In this document: positions 17,784 to 29,814 of the stretch, one piece after another
How positions within the stretch are numbered: the stretch's first letter is position 1
Layout: each line of letters starts with the position of its first letter
Origin: Kiloniellaceae bacterium
GTDB lineage: Bacteria; Pseudomonadota; Alphaproteobacteria; Kiloniellales; Kiloniellaceae
DNA length: 44,695 nt
Direction of reading: 5' to 3'
Assembly: GCA_009377535.1 (NCBI GenBank)
Contig: WHTV01000025.1
Span: 1-44,695, forward strand
Made by a program: the position numbers and the translations under genes
Notes under the pieces: model-generated
Databases searched by the model: none
The model's input: the letters and a program-made list of their open reading frames with translations, nothing else
Told to the model about the DNA's origin: nothing

Positions 17784-18053
17784 ATGCTCGTAGCACATTG
17801 GTTTAAACAGCCGCTTAAGTCCGACAGCATAAAAATCGGCTCCGTCTACAAGCTCGCCCACCAAGGCAACATCGTGGAAGTTGCGAAAGTCGTGGACGTT
17901 GGCCCGGATGCCTTGGGCATTCCGCACGTCACCTATGACGTCTCGGTGGAGCGCGCCCGCCTCGCGAAGTACGAGGAACGCCGCACTCTGGGCCTGCAAA
18001 GCTTCACCGAACGCTTCCGCGATGCCGTGATGCCGGAAAAGCAGGACGCCTGA
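17784..18053 (+). CDS. Small protein of unknown function, paralogue of the next gene
   Basis: An 89-residue cytoplasmic protein with no signal or membrane segment. The core IKIGSVYKLAHQGNIVEVAKVVDV, GIPHVTYDVSVER and RRTLGLQSFTERF aligns along its whole length with the C-terminal 70 residues of the protein at 18154. The shared pattern is [IV]K-x-G, A-x-V, LG-x-x-HV-x-YD, R-x-LG, F-x3-F. The spacing of strands suggests a small SH3-like barrel (inference). AAAGG stands ten bases before the ATG. Related small hypothetical proteins occur in Rhodospirillales to my knowledge, but none with a function I can name. Confidence 0.75.
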   Translation: MLVAHWFKQPLKSDSIKIGSVYKLAHQGNIVEVAKVVDVGPDALGIPHVTYDVSVERARLAKYEERRTLGLQSFTERFRDAVMPEKQDA

Positions 18054-18153
18054 CAGTCGCCGGTCCGCGGCACCTTCCGATATCGACCTAGGCTCGGAAA
18101 GCCTGGCGGGCTTAATCCTAAATCAAAGATTTGCCGCTAAAGTCTCGGACATC

Positions 18154-18507
18154 ATGGTTGAGACGACGCAGCAAGAGCCTGAAGCGACGGAACGGAGCGG
18201 CACCCGCTCCGCGGGCTTCTGGCAGAACCTCTCCGAGGCCCTGATCGGCCAAGGGGAACGCCGCCTGTTCCGGCGCCGCGGCCCCAACACGGAGCAGGTG
18301 AAGGCGGGTCGCATGTTCCGTCGCACCGATGGCAAAGGCCGCCAGGAAACCGCTACGGTGATCGGCCTCTGCGAGATCCTCGGCATGACCCACGTGCGCT
18401 ATGACCTGCGCATCGACCAGCCCGGCCACCGCCCTTTCGAGGACGGCCCCCGGGTGCTCGGCATGAAGATCTTCCTCGAGCATTTCCACGAGCCGGTCGG
18501 TTCCTGA
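18154..18507 (+). CDS. Small protein of unknown function, paralogue of the preceding gene
   Basis: A 117-residue cytoplasmic protein. Residues 1-50 are hydrophilic and basic (ending GERRLFRRRGP), probably a flexible arm that could touch nucleic acid or membrane. Residues 51-117 (VKAGRMFRRTDGKG, TATVIGLCEILGMTHVRYDLRI, RVLGMKIFLEHFHEPV) match the whole neighbour at 17784. The arm is the main difference between them. The genes are 100 bp apart on the same strand and look like an old tandem duplication. The start codon has no strong ribosome binding site. Function unknown. Confidence 0.75.
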   Translation: MVETTQQEPEATERSGTRSAGFWQNLSEALIGQGERRLFRRRGPNTEQVKAGRMFRRTDGKGRQETATVIGLCEILGMTHVRYDLRIDQPGHRPFEDGPRVLGMKIFLEHFHEPVGS

Positions 18508-18597
18508 GGGTCGCCCGGCTGCCGCCGGCAGCCGATTCCACGCATTTCCTGGACTTTCCCCAACCGTCGCCCGATGATCGCCGGCGGGCGGTTGCTA

Positions 18598-18624
18598 TTG
18601 CGCGGCCGGCCGCGATGTTATACA
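18598..18624 (+). promoter_or_regulatory. Promoter candidate of tRNA-Leu
   Basis: TTGCGC (18598-18603), 15 bp, TATACA (18619-18624), with an expected start near 18631, 13 bp before the tRNA. The -10 is good; the -35 and the short spacer are weak. Confidence 0.35.
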
Positions 18625-18643
18625 TCGGCCCTCCGCGGTAAAC

Positions 18644-18728
18644 GTGGGCGTGGCGGAACTGGTAGACGCGCTGGTTTTAGGTACCAGTGGAGCAATCCGT
18701 GGGGGTTCGAGTCCCTCCGCCCGCACCA
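18644..18728 (+). tRNA. tRNA-Leu (TAG anticodon)
   Basis: The acceptor stem GTGGGCG (18644-18650) pairs with CGCCCGC (18718-18724), with one T-G wobble. The anticodon stem CTGGT/ACCAG holds the loop TTTAGGT with anticodon TAG at 18678-18680. A long variable arm, as expected for leucine tRNAs, follows. The 3' CCA is encoded at 18726-18728. Confidence 0.96.
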
Positions 18729-18849
18729 GCGTTGCACGGCCACGACGAACTTCTCTGCGGAGAGTTTCCCGCCCGGGTCAGCCCCGGGTGCCGGAATTTT
18801 CCCCACGGATCATCATCTGAAGACAAGGCTGAGGAAGGCCTAGCCCAAC

Positions 18850-20304
18850 ATGCAGGTCACTGAAGTTAACAGCGACGGCTTAAAGCGCGATTTTAAGGTC
18901 GTGATTGAAGCCAAGGAAATCACTGAGAAAGTCGAGAATCGACTTCGCGAGCTTAGCGCCCGCGTGAAGATCCCCGGCTTCCGTCCCGGCAAGGCGCCGA
19001 TCAAGCTGCTGAAGCAGCGTTACGGCCCCTCGGTGATGGGCGAAGTGCTCGAGCGCGCGGTCACCGACTCCTCGGCACAGGCTCTCAACGAGCGTGGCCT
19101 CAGGCCCGCCGTGCAGCCGAAGATCGAGATCGACTCCTTCGAGGACGGCAAGGATCTCGAGTACAGCATGGCGATCGAGCTGCTGCCGGAGATCCAGCCG
19201 ATGGACTTCGCCAAGCTCGAACTCGAGCGGGTAAAGATCAAGGTGCCGGACGATGAGGTTGCCTCCGCGCTCGAGCGCCTGGCAGCCAGCCGCAAGGAGA
19301 CGAAGCCGCTGGAGACGCCGCGCCCGGCCCAGTCCGGCGACGTCCTGGTGCTCGACTTCAAGGGCACGGTGCACGGCGAAGCACTGCCGGGCATGGCCGG
19401 CGAGGACCATCACCTGGAACTAGGCTCCAACAGCTTCATCGCCGGCTTCGAGGAGCAGCTGATCGGCACCGAAGTGGGCGAAACCCGCACGGTAAACATC
19501 ACTTTTCCCGAGGGTTACGGGAACGAGAAGCTGTCCGGCCAGCCGGCGGTCTTCGAATGCACCATCAAGGAGGTCCGCGAGTCGGTGCCGGCCGAGCTGA
19601 ACGACGAGCTCGCCAAGTCGATGGGCGCGGAAAGTCTCGACGACCTGCGCGACAAGGTGAAGGAGCGCCTGGCCCAGGACTACGACGGCTTCGCCCGCAT
19701 GCGAATGAAGCGCGAAATTCTCGATCAGCTGTCCGAGGCGCACGACTTCGAGGTGCCGGAGGCCATGGTCGAGCTGGAATTCAACGCCATCTGGAAGCAA
19801 GTCGAGCATGACCGCGAGCACGGCCGGGTCGATCCGGACGACGAGGGCAAGGACGACGAAGAGGTCAAGGCCGAGTACCACCACATCGCCGAGCGGCGGG
19901 TGCGGCTTGGGCTGCTGCTCTCCGAAGTCGGCCGCCTGAACCAGATCGAGGTCAACCAGGAAGAGGTCAACAAGGCTCTCTTCACAGAGGCCCAACGGCA
20001 TCCCGGCCAGGAGCAGCAGGTGGTGGAATACTACCGCTCCAATCCGGAGGCCCAGGCCCAGCTGCGAGCGCCGATCTTCGAGGACAAGGTGATCGACTTC
20101 ATCATCGACCTCGCCAAGGTGAGCGAGCGGGATGTGACCGCCGACCAGCTGCGCGAGGAAGAAGAGAAGGAGGCCGCCGTCGAAAAGCCGAAGAAGGCGG
20201 CCAGGAAGCAGCCGGCGAAGAAGGCCGCTGCCAAGGGCAAATCCAAGGCCACGGAAGCCGAAGGCGAGGCCGCCGCGGCCGAGACGGACAAGGAAGAGTC
20301 TTGA
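18850..20304 (+). CDS. tig: Trigger factor, ribosome-bound chaperone and prolyl isomerase
   Basis: A 484-residue trigger factor. Residues 1-145 are the ribosome-binding domain, with the signature [17 protein letters not shown] (about 43-59). Residues about 150-245 are the FKBP-like isomerase ([38 protein letters not shown]). Residues 250-430 are the chaperone arms. The protein is about 50 residues longer than the E. coli one because of a terminal tail of Lys, Ala and Glu ([19 protein letters not shown]), likely disordered. GAGGAAGG stands upstream of the ATG. It opens the tig-clpP-clpX-lon order seen in many bacteria, so newly made chains and their disposal are handled by neighbouring genes. 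Confidence 0.96.
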   Translation: MQVTEVNSDGLKRDFKVVIEAKEITEKVENRLRELSARVKIPGFRPGKAPIKLLKQRYGPSVMGEVLERAVTDSSAQALNERGLRPAVQPKIEIDSFEDGKDLEYSMAIELLPEIQPMDFAKLELERVKIKVPDDEVASALERLAASRKETKPLETPRPAQSGDVLVLDFKGTVHGEALPGMAGEDHHLELGSNSFIAGFEEQLIGTEVGETRTVNITFPEGYGNEKLSGQPAVFECTIKEVRESVPAELNDELAKSMGAESLDDLRDKVKERLAQDYDGFARMRMKREILDQLSEAHDFEVPEAMVELEFNAIWKQVEHDREHGRVDPDDEGKDDEEVKAEYHHIAERRVRLGLLLSEVGRLNQIEVNQEEVNKALFTEAQRHPGQEQQVVEYYRSNPEAQAQLRAPIFEDKVIDFIIDLAKVSERDVTADQLREEEEKEAAVEKPKKAARKQPAKKAAAKGKSKATEAEGEAAAAETDKEES

Positions 20305-20426
20305 ACGCGGGGGTGGGGAAGACGGTTTTGGGAGCGCGACTCCACGAGGGGGCTTTCCCTGACTGCCGCCAACCCTTAAATCTCATATCCGACTTCTCCG
20401 ACGGCCCCCAGTTTCAAGGAATGTCC

Positions 20427-21071
20427 ATGAGCGATCTGCCCCAAACGGTCATGAATACGTTGGTCCCGATGGTCGTCGAACAGACCAGCCGGGGCGAGCG
20501 CGCCTACGACATCTACTCGCGGCTCCTGAAGGAGCGCATCATTTTCCTGACCGGCCCGGTGCACGACGCGGTGGCCAGCCTGATCTGCGCCCAGCTGCTC
20601 TATCTGGAATCCGAGAATCCGACCCAGGACATCTTCTTCTACATCAACTCGCCGGGCGGCGTGGTGAGTGCCGGGCTCGCCATGTACGACACCATGCAGT
20701 ACATCCGCCCGCAGGTGCAGACGGTCTGCATCGGGCAGGCCGCCTCGGCCGGCTCCCTGCTGCTGATGGCCGGCGCGCCGGGCAAGCGCTTCGCGCTGCC
20801 CAACTCCAAGATCATGGTCCACCAGCCTTCCGGCGGGTATCAGGGCCAGGTTTCCGACATTCAGATCCATGCCGAGGAGATCCTCCGTACGCGCCAGCGT
20901 CTGAACGAGCTCTATTGCCACCATACCGGCCAGGACCTGGACACCGTCGAGAAGGCGATGGAGCGCGACAACTTCATGGACGCCGAAAAGGCCAAGGCCT
21001 TCGGCCTCATCGACGAAGTCGTCGACAAGCGCCCGAGCAGCGAATCGCCGACGCCCATCGGCAAGAGCTGA
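20427..21071 (+). CDS. clpP: ATP-dependent Clp protease proteolytic subunit
   Basis: A 214-residue serine peptidase that forms the two-ring barrel used by ClpX and ClpA. The triad is S107 in [12 protein letters not shown]132 in MVHQPSGG, and D181 in [11 protein letters not shown]. The N-terminal [20 protein letters not shown] is the usual beginning after a short processed lead. The ATG at 20427 is preferred over the ATG at 20421: AAGGA ends directly at 20420, leaving a workable six-base gap for the second ATG only. It lies 122 bp after tig and 312 bp before clpX, so clpX probably has its own promoter. Confidence 0.96.
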   Translation: MSDLPQTVMNTLVPMVVEQTSRGERAYDIYSRLLKERIIFLTGPVHDAVASLICAQLLYLESENPTQDIFFYINSPGGVVSAGLAMYDTMQYIRPQVQTVCIGQAASAGSLLLMAGAPGKRFALPNSKIMVHQPSGGYQGQVSDIQIHAEEILRTRQRLNELYCHHTGQDLDTVEKAMERDNFMDAEKAKAFGLIDEVVDKRPSSESPTPIGKS

Positions 21072-21383
21072 CCCGGTCGGCGGGGGTGGCCCTGCCGGGA
21101 GGCACGGAGGGTTCCAGACGCGTGGGGCCGGTCCGGCTCGCTGAGGCGTCGCGGCCGGGGCGGGGCCGGAAATCTCCCGCCAAGCCTTGAAAAGTGCGGC
21201 GTTTACGGTTTCGTTAAGAGATTATTGAGCCCTTCGAATTAGGCTCGAATTGCTGAGTTGTCGAACGGACGAGGGAGCGCCCTCGGATATAGCTCAAATC
21301 CCATGGTTTTTGTCGTTGTGTGGGGGCGGGCCGTTTGACTAACATGGCCAAATGAGGAACAGACCCCTAATAGTAGCGGCGGT
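21072..21383. other. clpP-clpX intergenic region
   Basis: A 312-bp gap without a gene. GC-rich stems follow the clpP stop (for example CCCGG/CCGGG at its start) but without a T run. The AT-richer second half holds a direct repeat TCGAATT (21234-21240 and 21245-21251, one helical turn apart) overlapping a GAGCC/GGCTC dyad (21227-21246). This is a possible operator for clpX. No promoter with two good boxes was found. Confidence 0.45.
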
Positions 21384-22649
<1,266 letters not shown>

Positions 22650-22659
22650 ACGCTTGTTA

Positions 22660-22706
22660 TTCAAGGCTTAATCGTAGGCCTTGAAGTCTCGGTGAGAATC
22701 TACAAT
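22660..22706 (+). promoter_or_regulatory. Inverted repeat and promoter candidate upstream of lon
   Basis: TTCAAGGC (22660-22667) and GCCTTGAA (22678-22685) form a perfect eight-base inverted repeat with a ten-base centre. The second arm contains CTTGAA, which 15 bp later is followed by TACAAT (22701-22706). CTTGAA is the -35 core of heat-shock (RpoH) promoters; the -10 is more like sigma-70. Start would be near 22713, about 90 nt before lon. Confidence 0.35.
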
Positions 22707-22805
22707 TTTTAAATCTGATTCGATTATTCTTGATCGTCCCGTCTCGGGCGTCAGCGGTCTTTCGCCTGCCTACGACCGCACACCCTCTGTTTAGCACGAG
22801 GTATT

Positions 22806-25217
<2,412 letters not shown>

Positions 25218-25309
25218 TCGGAATCGTGTGATCTTCGATTCGTTTTGGAAATGCAGGGGTACTTTGGCCTAAAAAGGGCCGAAACCCTTGCTTTTCTGCC
25301 GTTCTCACG

Positions 25310-25339
25310 TTGACGCCCCACAACAGCGCGATCTACAAT
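25310..25339 (+). promoter_or_regulatory. Promoter of hupB
   Basis: TTGACG (25310-25315), 18 bp, TACAAT (25334-25339), both close to the sigma-70 consensus. Start near 25346 leaves a leader of about 65 nt with the strong ribosome binding site TAGGAGGGGG (25395-25404). Confidence 0.65.
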
Positions 25340-25411
25340 TCGCCCCTCCTCGGAGCGGTTTCTTTATCTCTCTGCACATCCTATTCCCTACTGTTAGGAG
25401 GGGGGTTAAAC

Positions 25412-25684
25412 GTGAATAAAAATGATCTGGTAGCAGTTGTCGCTGACAAGACCGGCCTGTCGAAGGCCGATGCCACGAAGTCGGTCGATTGCGTTTTCGA
25501 CGCCATCACCGATTCCCTGAAGTCGGGCGAAGAAGTTCGCCTGGTTGGCTTCGGTACCTTCAACGTCACGAAGCGCGCTGCTTCCGAAGGGCGCAATCCC
25601 CGCACGGGTGAGCGGATTCAGATCCCCGCATCCAACCAGCCAAAGTTCAAGGCAGGCAAAGGCCTCAAGGACGCCGTGAACTAA
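25412..25684 (+). CDS. hupB: DNA-binding protein HU
   Basis: A 90-residue HU-type nucleoid protein that bends and compacts DNA as a dimer. It has the full family length: NKNDLVAVVADKTGLSKADATKSVDCVFDAI, then GEEVRLVGFGTFNVTKRAASEGRNPRTGERIQIPAS with the DNA-contacting arm, and the end PKFKAGKGLKDAVN. The GTG at 25412 is taken as start because it follows the ribosome binding site by eight bases and gives the canonical N-terminus; the frame upstream is not HU-like. It has its own promoter and terminator, so it is transcribed separately from lon. Confidence 0.96.
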   Translation: MNKNDLVAVVADKTGLSKADATKSVDCVFDAITDSLKSGEEVRLVGFGTFNVTKRAASEGRNPRTGERIQIPASNQPKFKAGKGLKDAVN

Positions 25685-25710
25685 GCAGCGGAGCTTCACG
25701 CTTCAACGAC

Positions 25711-25751
25711 CCGGCCGCCCCCGTTGATTCGGTGGCGGCCGGTGCTATTTT
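25711..25751 (+). terminator. Rho-independent terminator of hupB
   Basis: CCGGCCGCC (25711-25719) pairs with GGCGGCCGG (25734-25742); beyond one mismatch the stem continues with CCG/CGG around a TTGATT loop. TGCTATTTT follows. It stands 26 bp after the hupB stop. Confidence 0.8.
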
Positions 25752-25792
25752 GGAGAGGCGCCGGGGCCGGGGTCTTTCGGACCCCTTCTCGG

Positions 25793-25868
25793 GGGCGGTT
25801 AGCTCAGCTGGTAGAGCATCGCGTTTACACCGCGAGTGTCGGCGGTTCGATCCCGTCACCGCCCACCA
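25793..25868 (+). tRNA. tRNA-Val (TAC anticodon)
   Basis: Acceptor GGGCGGT (25793-25799) pairs with ACCGCCC (25858-25864). The anticodon stem TCGCG/CGCGA holds the loop TTTACAC with anticodon TAC at 25826-25828. CCA is encoded at 25866-25868. A small hairpin GGGGTC/GACCCC lies just upstream. No separate promoter is clear. Confidence 0.96.
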
Positions 25869-26006
25869 TCCTTCCCGGCCGCGCCTGGCGCCGGGCGCCC
25901 TTTCCGCTCTCTTAAGCTTTCCGGTGCCATAGTCGCGGGGCCTGCCGCCCCAGGCGCGGCACAGGGCCTAAGAGAGGAAAAGCGGCCGTGCCGGGTCCGG
26001 CGCCGC

Positions 26007-26035
26007 TTGACACCCAGGGGGTGGTGGAGTACATC
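26007..26035 (+). promoter_or_regulatory. Promoter of tRNA-Asp
   Basis: A perfect TTGACA (26007-26012), 17 bp, and TACATC (26030-26035). The predicted start near 26042 is ten bases before the tRNA. Confidence 0.6.
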
Positions 26036-26051
26036 ACCGCCTCCCGGATAC

Positions 26052-26128
<77 letters not shown>

Positions 26129-26448
26129 CTCTCCCGATCCGGTTTCCCTCCTGAGCCTGCACGAGACAGCGCACTGGTTTGCCGCGCAGACCGGGAATCT
26201 ACCATTGCGACAGCTCCGGCGGCCTATGCCGCGGCCCGGCTGCCGCGCCCTGGGGGATTGGCGCTTTTCCGGGAATCTCTTCCGCCCTATAGTCCGGACA
26301 AGAGCAATTCCATGGGCTTGCAGCGATGATTGACCTTGCATTGCCCCATGCCATGCGGCAGTAAACGCACGCTGGTTTGACGTAATTCTGACGCCTGCAC
26401 TTACCGGACCAAACAACACGCCACCAAGGCGGGTTAGGAGAGTGAAGC
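26129..26448. other. Upstream region of the nuo operon
   Basis: A 320-bp gap without a gene. It must hold the nuo promoter, but no pair of strong boxes stands out. Candidates are TATAGT at 26288-26293 with a poor -35, and a TTGACG near 26373 with a poor -10. A ten-base direct repeat CCGGGAATCT occurs at 26191-26200 and 26269-26278. GGTTAGGAGAG before 26449 is the ribosome binding site of nuoA. Confidence 0.45.
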
Positions 26449-26814
26449 ATGGATGCCCTGCTGGCCGAGTATCTGCCGATCCTGATCTTCCTCGGCATCG
26501 CGGTCGGGCTTTCGGTGGCCATCGTGGCCGCGTCCTACATCGTCGCGCGCCAGCGCCCCGATTCCGAGAAAGTCTCCGCCTACGAGTGCGGCTTCGAAGC
26601 CTTCGACGACGCGCGCGGCCGCTTCGACGTGCGATTTTATCTCGTGGCCATTCTCTTCATCATCTTCGACCTCGAGGTAGCCTTCCTGTTTCCTTGGGCG
26701 GTCGCCCTGGGCGACATCGGCGTCTTCGGCTTCTGGTCGATGATGATCTTCCTTGGAATTCTCACCATCGGCTTCGTCTACGAATGGAAGAAGGGAGCGC
26801 TGGAATGGGAGTAG
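26449..26814 (+). CDS. nuoA: NADH-quinone oxidoreductase subunit A
   Basis: A 121-residue inner-membrane subunit of complex I with three membrane segments (about 9-31, 63-85 and 90-112). The conserved loop after segment 1, [32 protein letters not shown] in part, contains the Cys-Gly-Phe motif near the quinone channel. First gene of the nuo operon, with a good ribosome binding site. Its end overlaps nuoB by ten bases. Confidence 0.96.
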   Translation: MDALLAEYLPILIFLGIAVGLSVAIVAASYIVARQRPDSEKVSAYECGFEAFDDARGRFDVRFYLVAILFIIFDLEVAFLFPWAVALGDIGVFGFWSMMIFLGILTIGFVYEWKKGALEWE

Positions 26815-27353
26815 GCAACATCGAAAAGCCCACCCTACCGCTTCCGCCGGGCACACAGCAGGACGCGGTGTTGAGCCGCGTCGCCAACGAGATTTCGGAC
26901 AAGGGCTTCGTGCTGGCCCAGATGGACAAGCTGGCCGCCTGGGCGCAGTCGGGTTCCCTCTGGCCGATGACCTTCGGTCTGGCTTGCTGCGCAGTGGAGA
27001 TGATGCACACCGCCTGCAGCCGCTATGACATCGACCGCTTCGGCATGGTGTTCCGTCCCAGCCCGCGGCAATCCGACGTGATGATCGTGGCGGGGACGCT
27101 GACCAACAAGATGGCGCCGGCCTTGCGCAAGGTCTACGACCAGATGCCGGAGCCGCGCTGGGTCATCTCCATGGGCTCCTGCGCCAACGGCGGCGGCTAC
27201 TATCACTACTCCTACTCCGTGGTGCGCGGCTGCGACCGCATCGTGCCGGTCGACATCTATGTGCCCGGCTGCCCGCCGACGGCCGAGGCGCTGCTCTACG
27301 GCATCATCCAGCTGCAGAAAAAGATCAGGCGGAGCGCGACCCTTGCGCGTTGA
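26805..27353 (+). CDS. nuoB: NADH-quinone oxidoreductase subunit B
   Basis: A 182-residue peripheral subunit (PSST) that carries cluster N2, the last iron-sulphur cluster before quinone. The four cysteine ligands are C61 and C62 ([11 protein letters not shown]), C126 ([11 protein letters not shown]) and C156 (VPGCPPTAE). The ATG at 26805, inside the end of nuoA, gives the usual N-terminus MGVGNIEKP; frames further upstream are out of place. Coupled translation with nuoA is likely because of the overlap. Confidence 0.97.
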   Translation: MGVGNIEKPTLPLPPGTQQDAVLSRVANEISDKGFVLAQMDKLAAWAQSGSLWPMTFGLACCAVEMMHTACSRYDIDRFGMVFRPSPRQSDVMIVAGTLTNKMAPALRKVYDQMPEPRWVISMGSCANGGGYYHYSYSVVRGCDRIVPVDIYVPGCPPTAEALLYGIIQLQKKIRRSATLAR

Positions 27354-27362
27354 GAGCTTGTG

Positions 27363-28016
27363 ATGGACGGCTCGAGGACAAGCGAAAGTTCTATGAACGA
27401 AGCGCTGCGCGACCTTGGCGACTATCTCGAGGCGACGATCGGCGAGGCTTTGCTGACGGCCGAGATCACCTATGACCAACTGACTCTGCGCATCAAGCGG
27501 GACGCCATCGCCAGAGTGCTGACCTTCCTGCGCGACGATCAGAACTGCCAGTTCAAGCAGCTCGTCGACATCACCGCGGTGGACTATCCCGACCAGGTCG
27601 AGCGCTTCGAGGTGGTCTACAATCTGCTGTCGCTGAAGCTGAACCAGCGCATCCGCGTGAAGCTGCCGACCGACGAGCGCACGCCCGTCGCTTCGGTCAG
27701 CGGCGTGTTCTCCGCGGCGATCTGGCTGGAGCGCGAGGCCTGGGACATGTTCGGCATCTTCTTCGCCGATCATCCGGACCTGCGCCGCATCCTTACCGAC
27801 TACGGCTTCGAAGGGCATCCGCTGCGCAAGGACTTCCCCCTGACCGGCTTCAAGGAAGTACGCTACGACGAGGAGCAGAAGCGGGTGGTCTACGAGCCGG
27901 TGAAGCTGCCGCAGGAGTTCCGGCGCTTCGACTTCATGAGCCCCTGGGAAGGCATGCTGCACCTGCCGGGCGACGAGAAGGCGCCGCCGACGAAGCGCGA
28001 AGAAGGGGGCGCCTGA
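27363..28016 (+). CDS. nuoC: NADH-quinone oxidoreductase subunit C
   Basis: A 217-residue peripheral-arm subunit (30-kDa type), separate from NuoD rather than fused as in E. coli. Conserved stretches are [22 protein letters not shown], and the signature [38 protein letters not shown] in part. The start is uncertain: ATG 27363, a GTG just before it, or ATG 27393 (MNEALRDLG); none has a strong ribosome binding site. The TGA shares a base with the nuoD ATG. About 20 C-terminal residues are charged and disordered. Confidence 0.94.
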   Translation: MDGSRTSESSMNEALRDLGDYLEATIGEALLTAEITYDQLTLRIKRDAIARVLTFLRDDQNCQFKQLVDITAVDYPDQVERFEVVYNLLSLKLNQRIRVKLPTDERTPVASVSGVFSAAIWLEREAWDMFGIFFADHPDLRRILTDYGFEGHPLRKDFPLTGFKEVRYDEEQKRVVYEPVKLPQEFRRFDFMSPWEGMLHLPGDEKAPPTKREEGGA

Positions 28017-29194
28017 TGCCCGAAGTCCAGATCAAGCCGATGACCCTCAACTTCGGGCCGCAGCACCCGGCCGCGCACGGCGTGCTGCGCCTGGTGCTGG
28101 AGTTGGACGGCGAGGTGATCCAGCGGGCCGACCCGCACATCGGCCTGCTGCACCGCGGCACCGAGAAGCTCATCGAGTACAAGACCTATCTGCAGGCGGT
28201 GCCCTATTTCGACCGCCTGGACTACGTCGCGCCGATGAACCAGGAGCATGCCTTCGCCCTGGCGGTCGAGCGTCTGCTCGGCATCGAGGTACCCAAGCGC
28301 GGCCAGTACATCCGCGTGCTCTACTGTGAGATCGGGCGCATCCTCAACCACCTGTTGAACATCACCACCTTCGCCATCGACGTCGGAGCCATGACGCCGA
28401 TCCTCTGGGGCTTCGAGGAACGCGAGAAGCTGATGGAGTTCTACGAGCGCGCCTCGGGCGCCCGGCTGCACGCCGCCTACTTCCGTCCCGGCGGCGTGCA
28501 CCAGGATCTGCCCGCCGGTCTGCTCGACGACATCGGGCGCTTCTGCGAGACCTTCCCCAAGGTCATCGACGACATGGAAGGCCTGCTGACCGAGAACCGC
28601 ATCTTCCGCCAGCGCACGGTCGACATCGGCGTGGTGAGCGCGGAGGAGGCCAACGACTGGGGCTTCTCCGGGCCCATGCTGCGCGGCTCGGGCGTGCCCT
28701 GGGACCTGCGCAAGGCGCAGCCCTACGACTGCTACGAAGAGATCGACTTCGACATTCCCGTCGGCAAGAACGGCGACTGCTTCGACCGCTATCTCTGCCG
28801 CATCGAGGAGATGCGCCAGAGCCTGCACATCATGCAGCAGTGCATCGCGAAGATGCCGGGCGGGCCGGTGCAGGTGGCCGACCACAAGATCACGCCGCCC
28901 AAGCGGGCCGAGATGAAGCGTTCGATGGAAGCGCTGATCCACCACTTCAAGCTCTATACCGAGGGCTACCACGTGCCGCCGGGCGACACCTATACGGCCG
29001 TGGAAGCACCCAAGGGGGAGTTCGCGGTCTATCTGGTGGCCGACGGCGGCAACCGGCCCTACCGCTGCAAGATCCGCGCGCCGGGCTTCATGCACCTGGC
29101 GGCCATGGACTACATGTGTCGCGGCCATATGCTGGCGGACAGCGTCGCCATCCTGGGCTCGATGGACATCGTGTTCGGAGAAGTGGATAGATGA
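28016..29194 (+). CDS. nuoD: NADH-quinone oxidoreductase subunit D
   Basis: A 392-residue peripheral subunit (49-kDa type) that forms the quinone pocket with NuoB. The family start is seen, [23 protein letters not shown], with the quinone-site histidine, and [18 protein letters not shown]. The end, [29 protein letters not shown], is canonical. It overlaps nuoC by one base and nuoE by four (ATGA). Confidence 0.97.
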   Translation: MPEVQIKPMTLNFGPQHPAAHGVLRLVLELDGEVIQRADPHIGLLHRGTEKLIEYKTYLQAVPYFDRLDYVAPMNQEHAFALAVERLLGIEVPKRGQYIRVLYCEIGRILNHLLNITTFAIDVGAMTPILWGFEEREKLMEFYERASGARLHAAYFRPGGVHQDLPAGLLDDIGRFCETFPKVIDDMEGLLTENRIFRQRTVDIGVVSAEEANDWGFSGPMLRGSGVPWDLRKAQPYDCYEEIDFDIPVGKNGDCFDRYLCRIEEMRQSLHIMQQCIAKMPGGPVQVADHKITPPKRAEMKRSMEALIHHFKLYTEGYHVPPGDTYTAVEAPKGEFAVYLVADGGNRPYRCKIRAPGFMHLAAMDYMCRGHMLADSVAILGSMDIVFGEVDR

Positions 29195-29814
29195 AGATCA
29201 CCAGCTATCCCGCGCCGCAGCCCGGGGGCTTCGACTTCACGGCGGAGAACCGGCAGCGCGCCGAGACCATCTGCGCGCGCTATCCGGAGGGCCGCAAGGC
29301 GAGCGCCACCATTGCGCTGCTCGACCTGGCGCAGCGCCAGAACGGCGGCTGGCTGTCGGGCGAGGCCATCGAGTACGTGGCGAGCTATCTCGAGATCGCG
29401 CCGATCCGCGTCTTCGAGGTCGCTTCCTTCTATTCGATGTTCAACACCAAGCCGGTCGGCAAGTACTTCATCCAGGTCTGCCGCACCACGCCCTGCTGGC
29501 TGCGCGGCTCCGACGGCATCACCGGAGCCTGCAAGAGCAAGCTTGGCGTCGGCCTGCGCGAGGTCACCGACGACGGCCTGTTTTCCATTGTCGAGGTCGA
29601 GTGCCTCGGCGCCTGTGCCAACGCGCCGATGGTGCAGATCAACGACTCCTATTACGAGGACCTGACGCCGGAAAGCATGGCAGAGATCATCGATGCGCTG
29701 CGCGCCGGCGAAGAGGTCAAGGTCGGCTCGCAGACCGGACGGCTCGGCTCGGCGCCGGAGGGCGGCCCGCAGACCCTGCTCAACCTGCCCGCCACGCCGG
29801 GAGGGGACGACTAG
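29191..29814 (+). CDS. nuoE: NADH-quinone oxidoreductase subunit E
   Basis: A 207-residue NADH-module subunit (24-kDa type) with the thioredoxin-like fold and one 2Fe-2S cluster (N1a). Ligands are C97, C102 (VCRTTPCW) and C138, C142 ([10 protein letters not shown]). The last 30 residues form a Gly/Pro-rich extension after the core, as in other Alphaproteobacteria. The ATG overlaps the nuoD stop; the TAG directly abuts the nuoF ATG. Confidence 0.96.
   Translation: MKITSYPAPQPGGFDFTAENRQRAETICARYPEGRKASATIALLDLAQRQNGGWLSGEAIEYVASYLEIAPIRVFEVASFYSMFNTKPVGKYFIQVCRTTPCWLRGSDGITGACKSKLGVGLREVTDDGLFSIVEVECLGACANAPMVQINDSYYEDLTPESMAEIIDALRAGEEVKVGSQTGRLGSAPEGGPQTLLNLPATPGGDD

Noticed and set aside
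18750..18800. CCCGGG-TCAG-CCCGGG stem after tRNA-Leu as terminator
   Set aside because: Only six bases of self-complementary stem, with a short and distant T run; not convincing.
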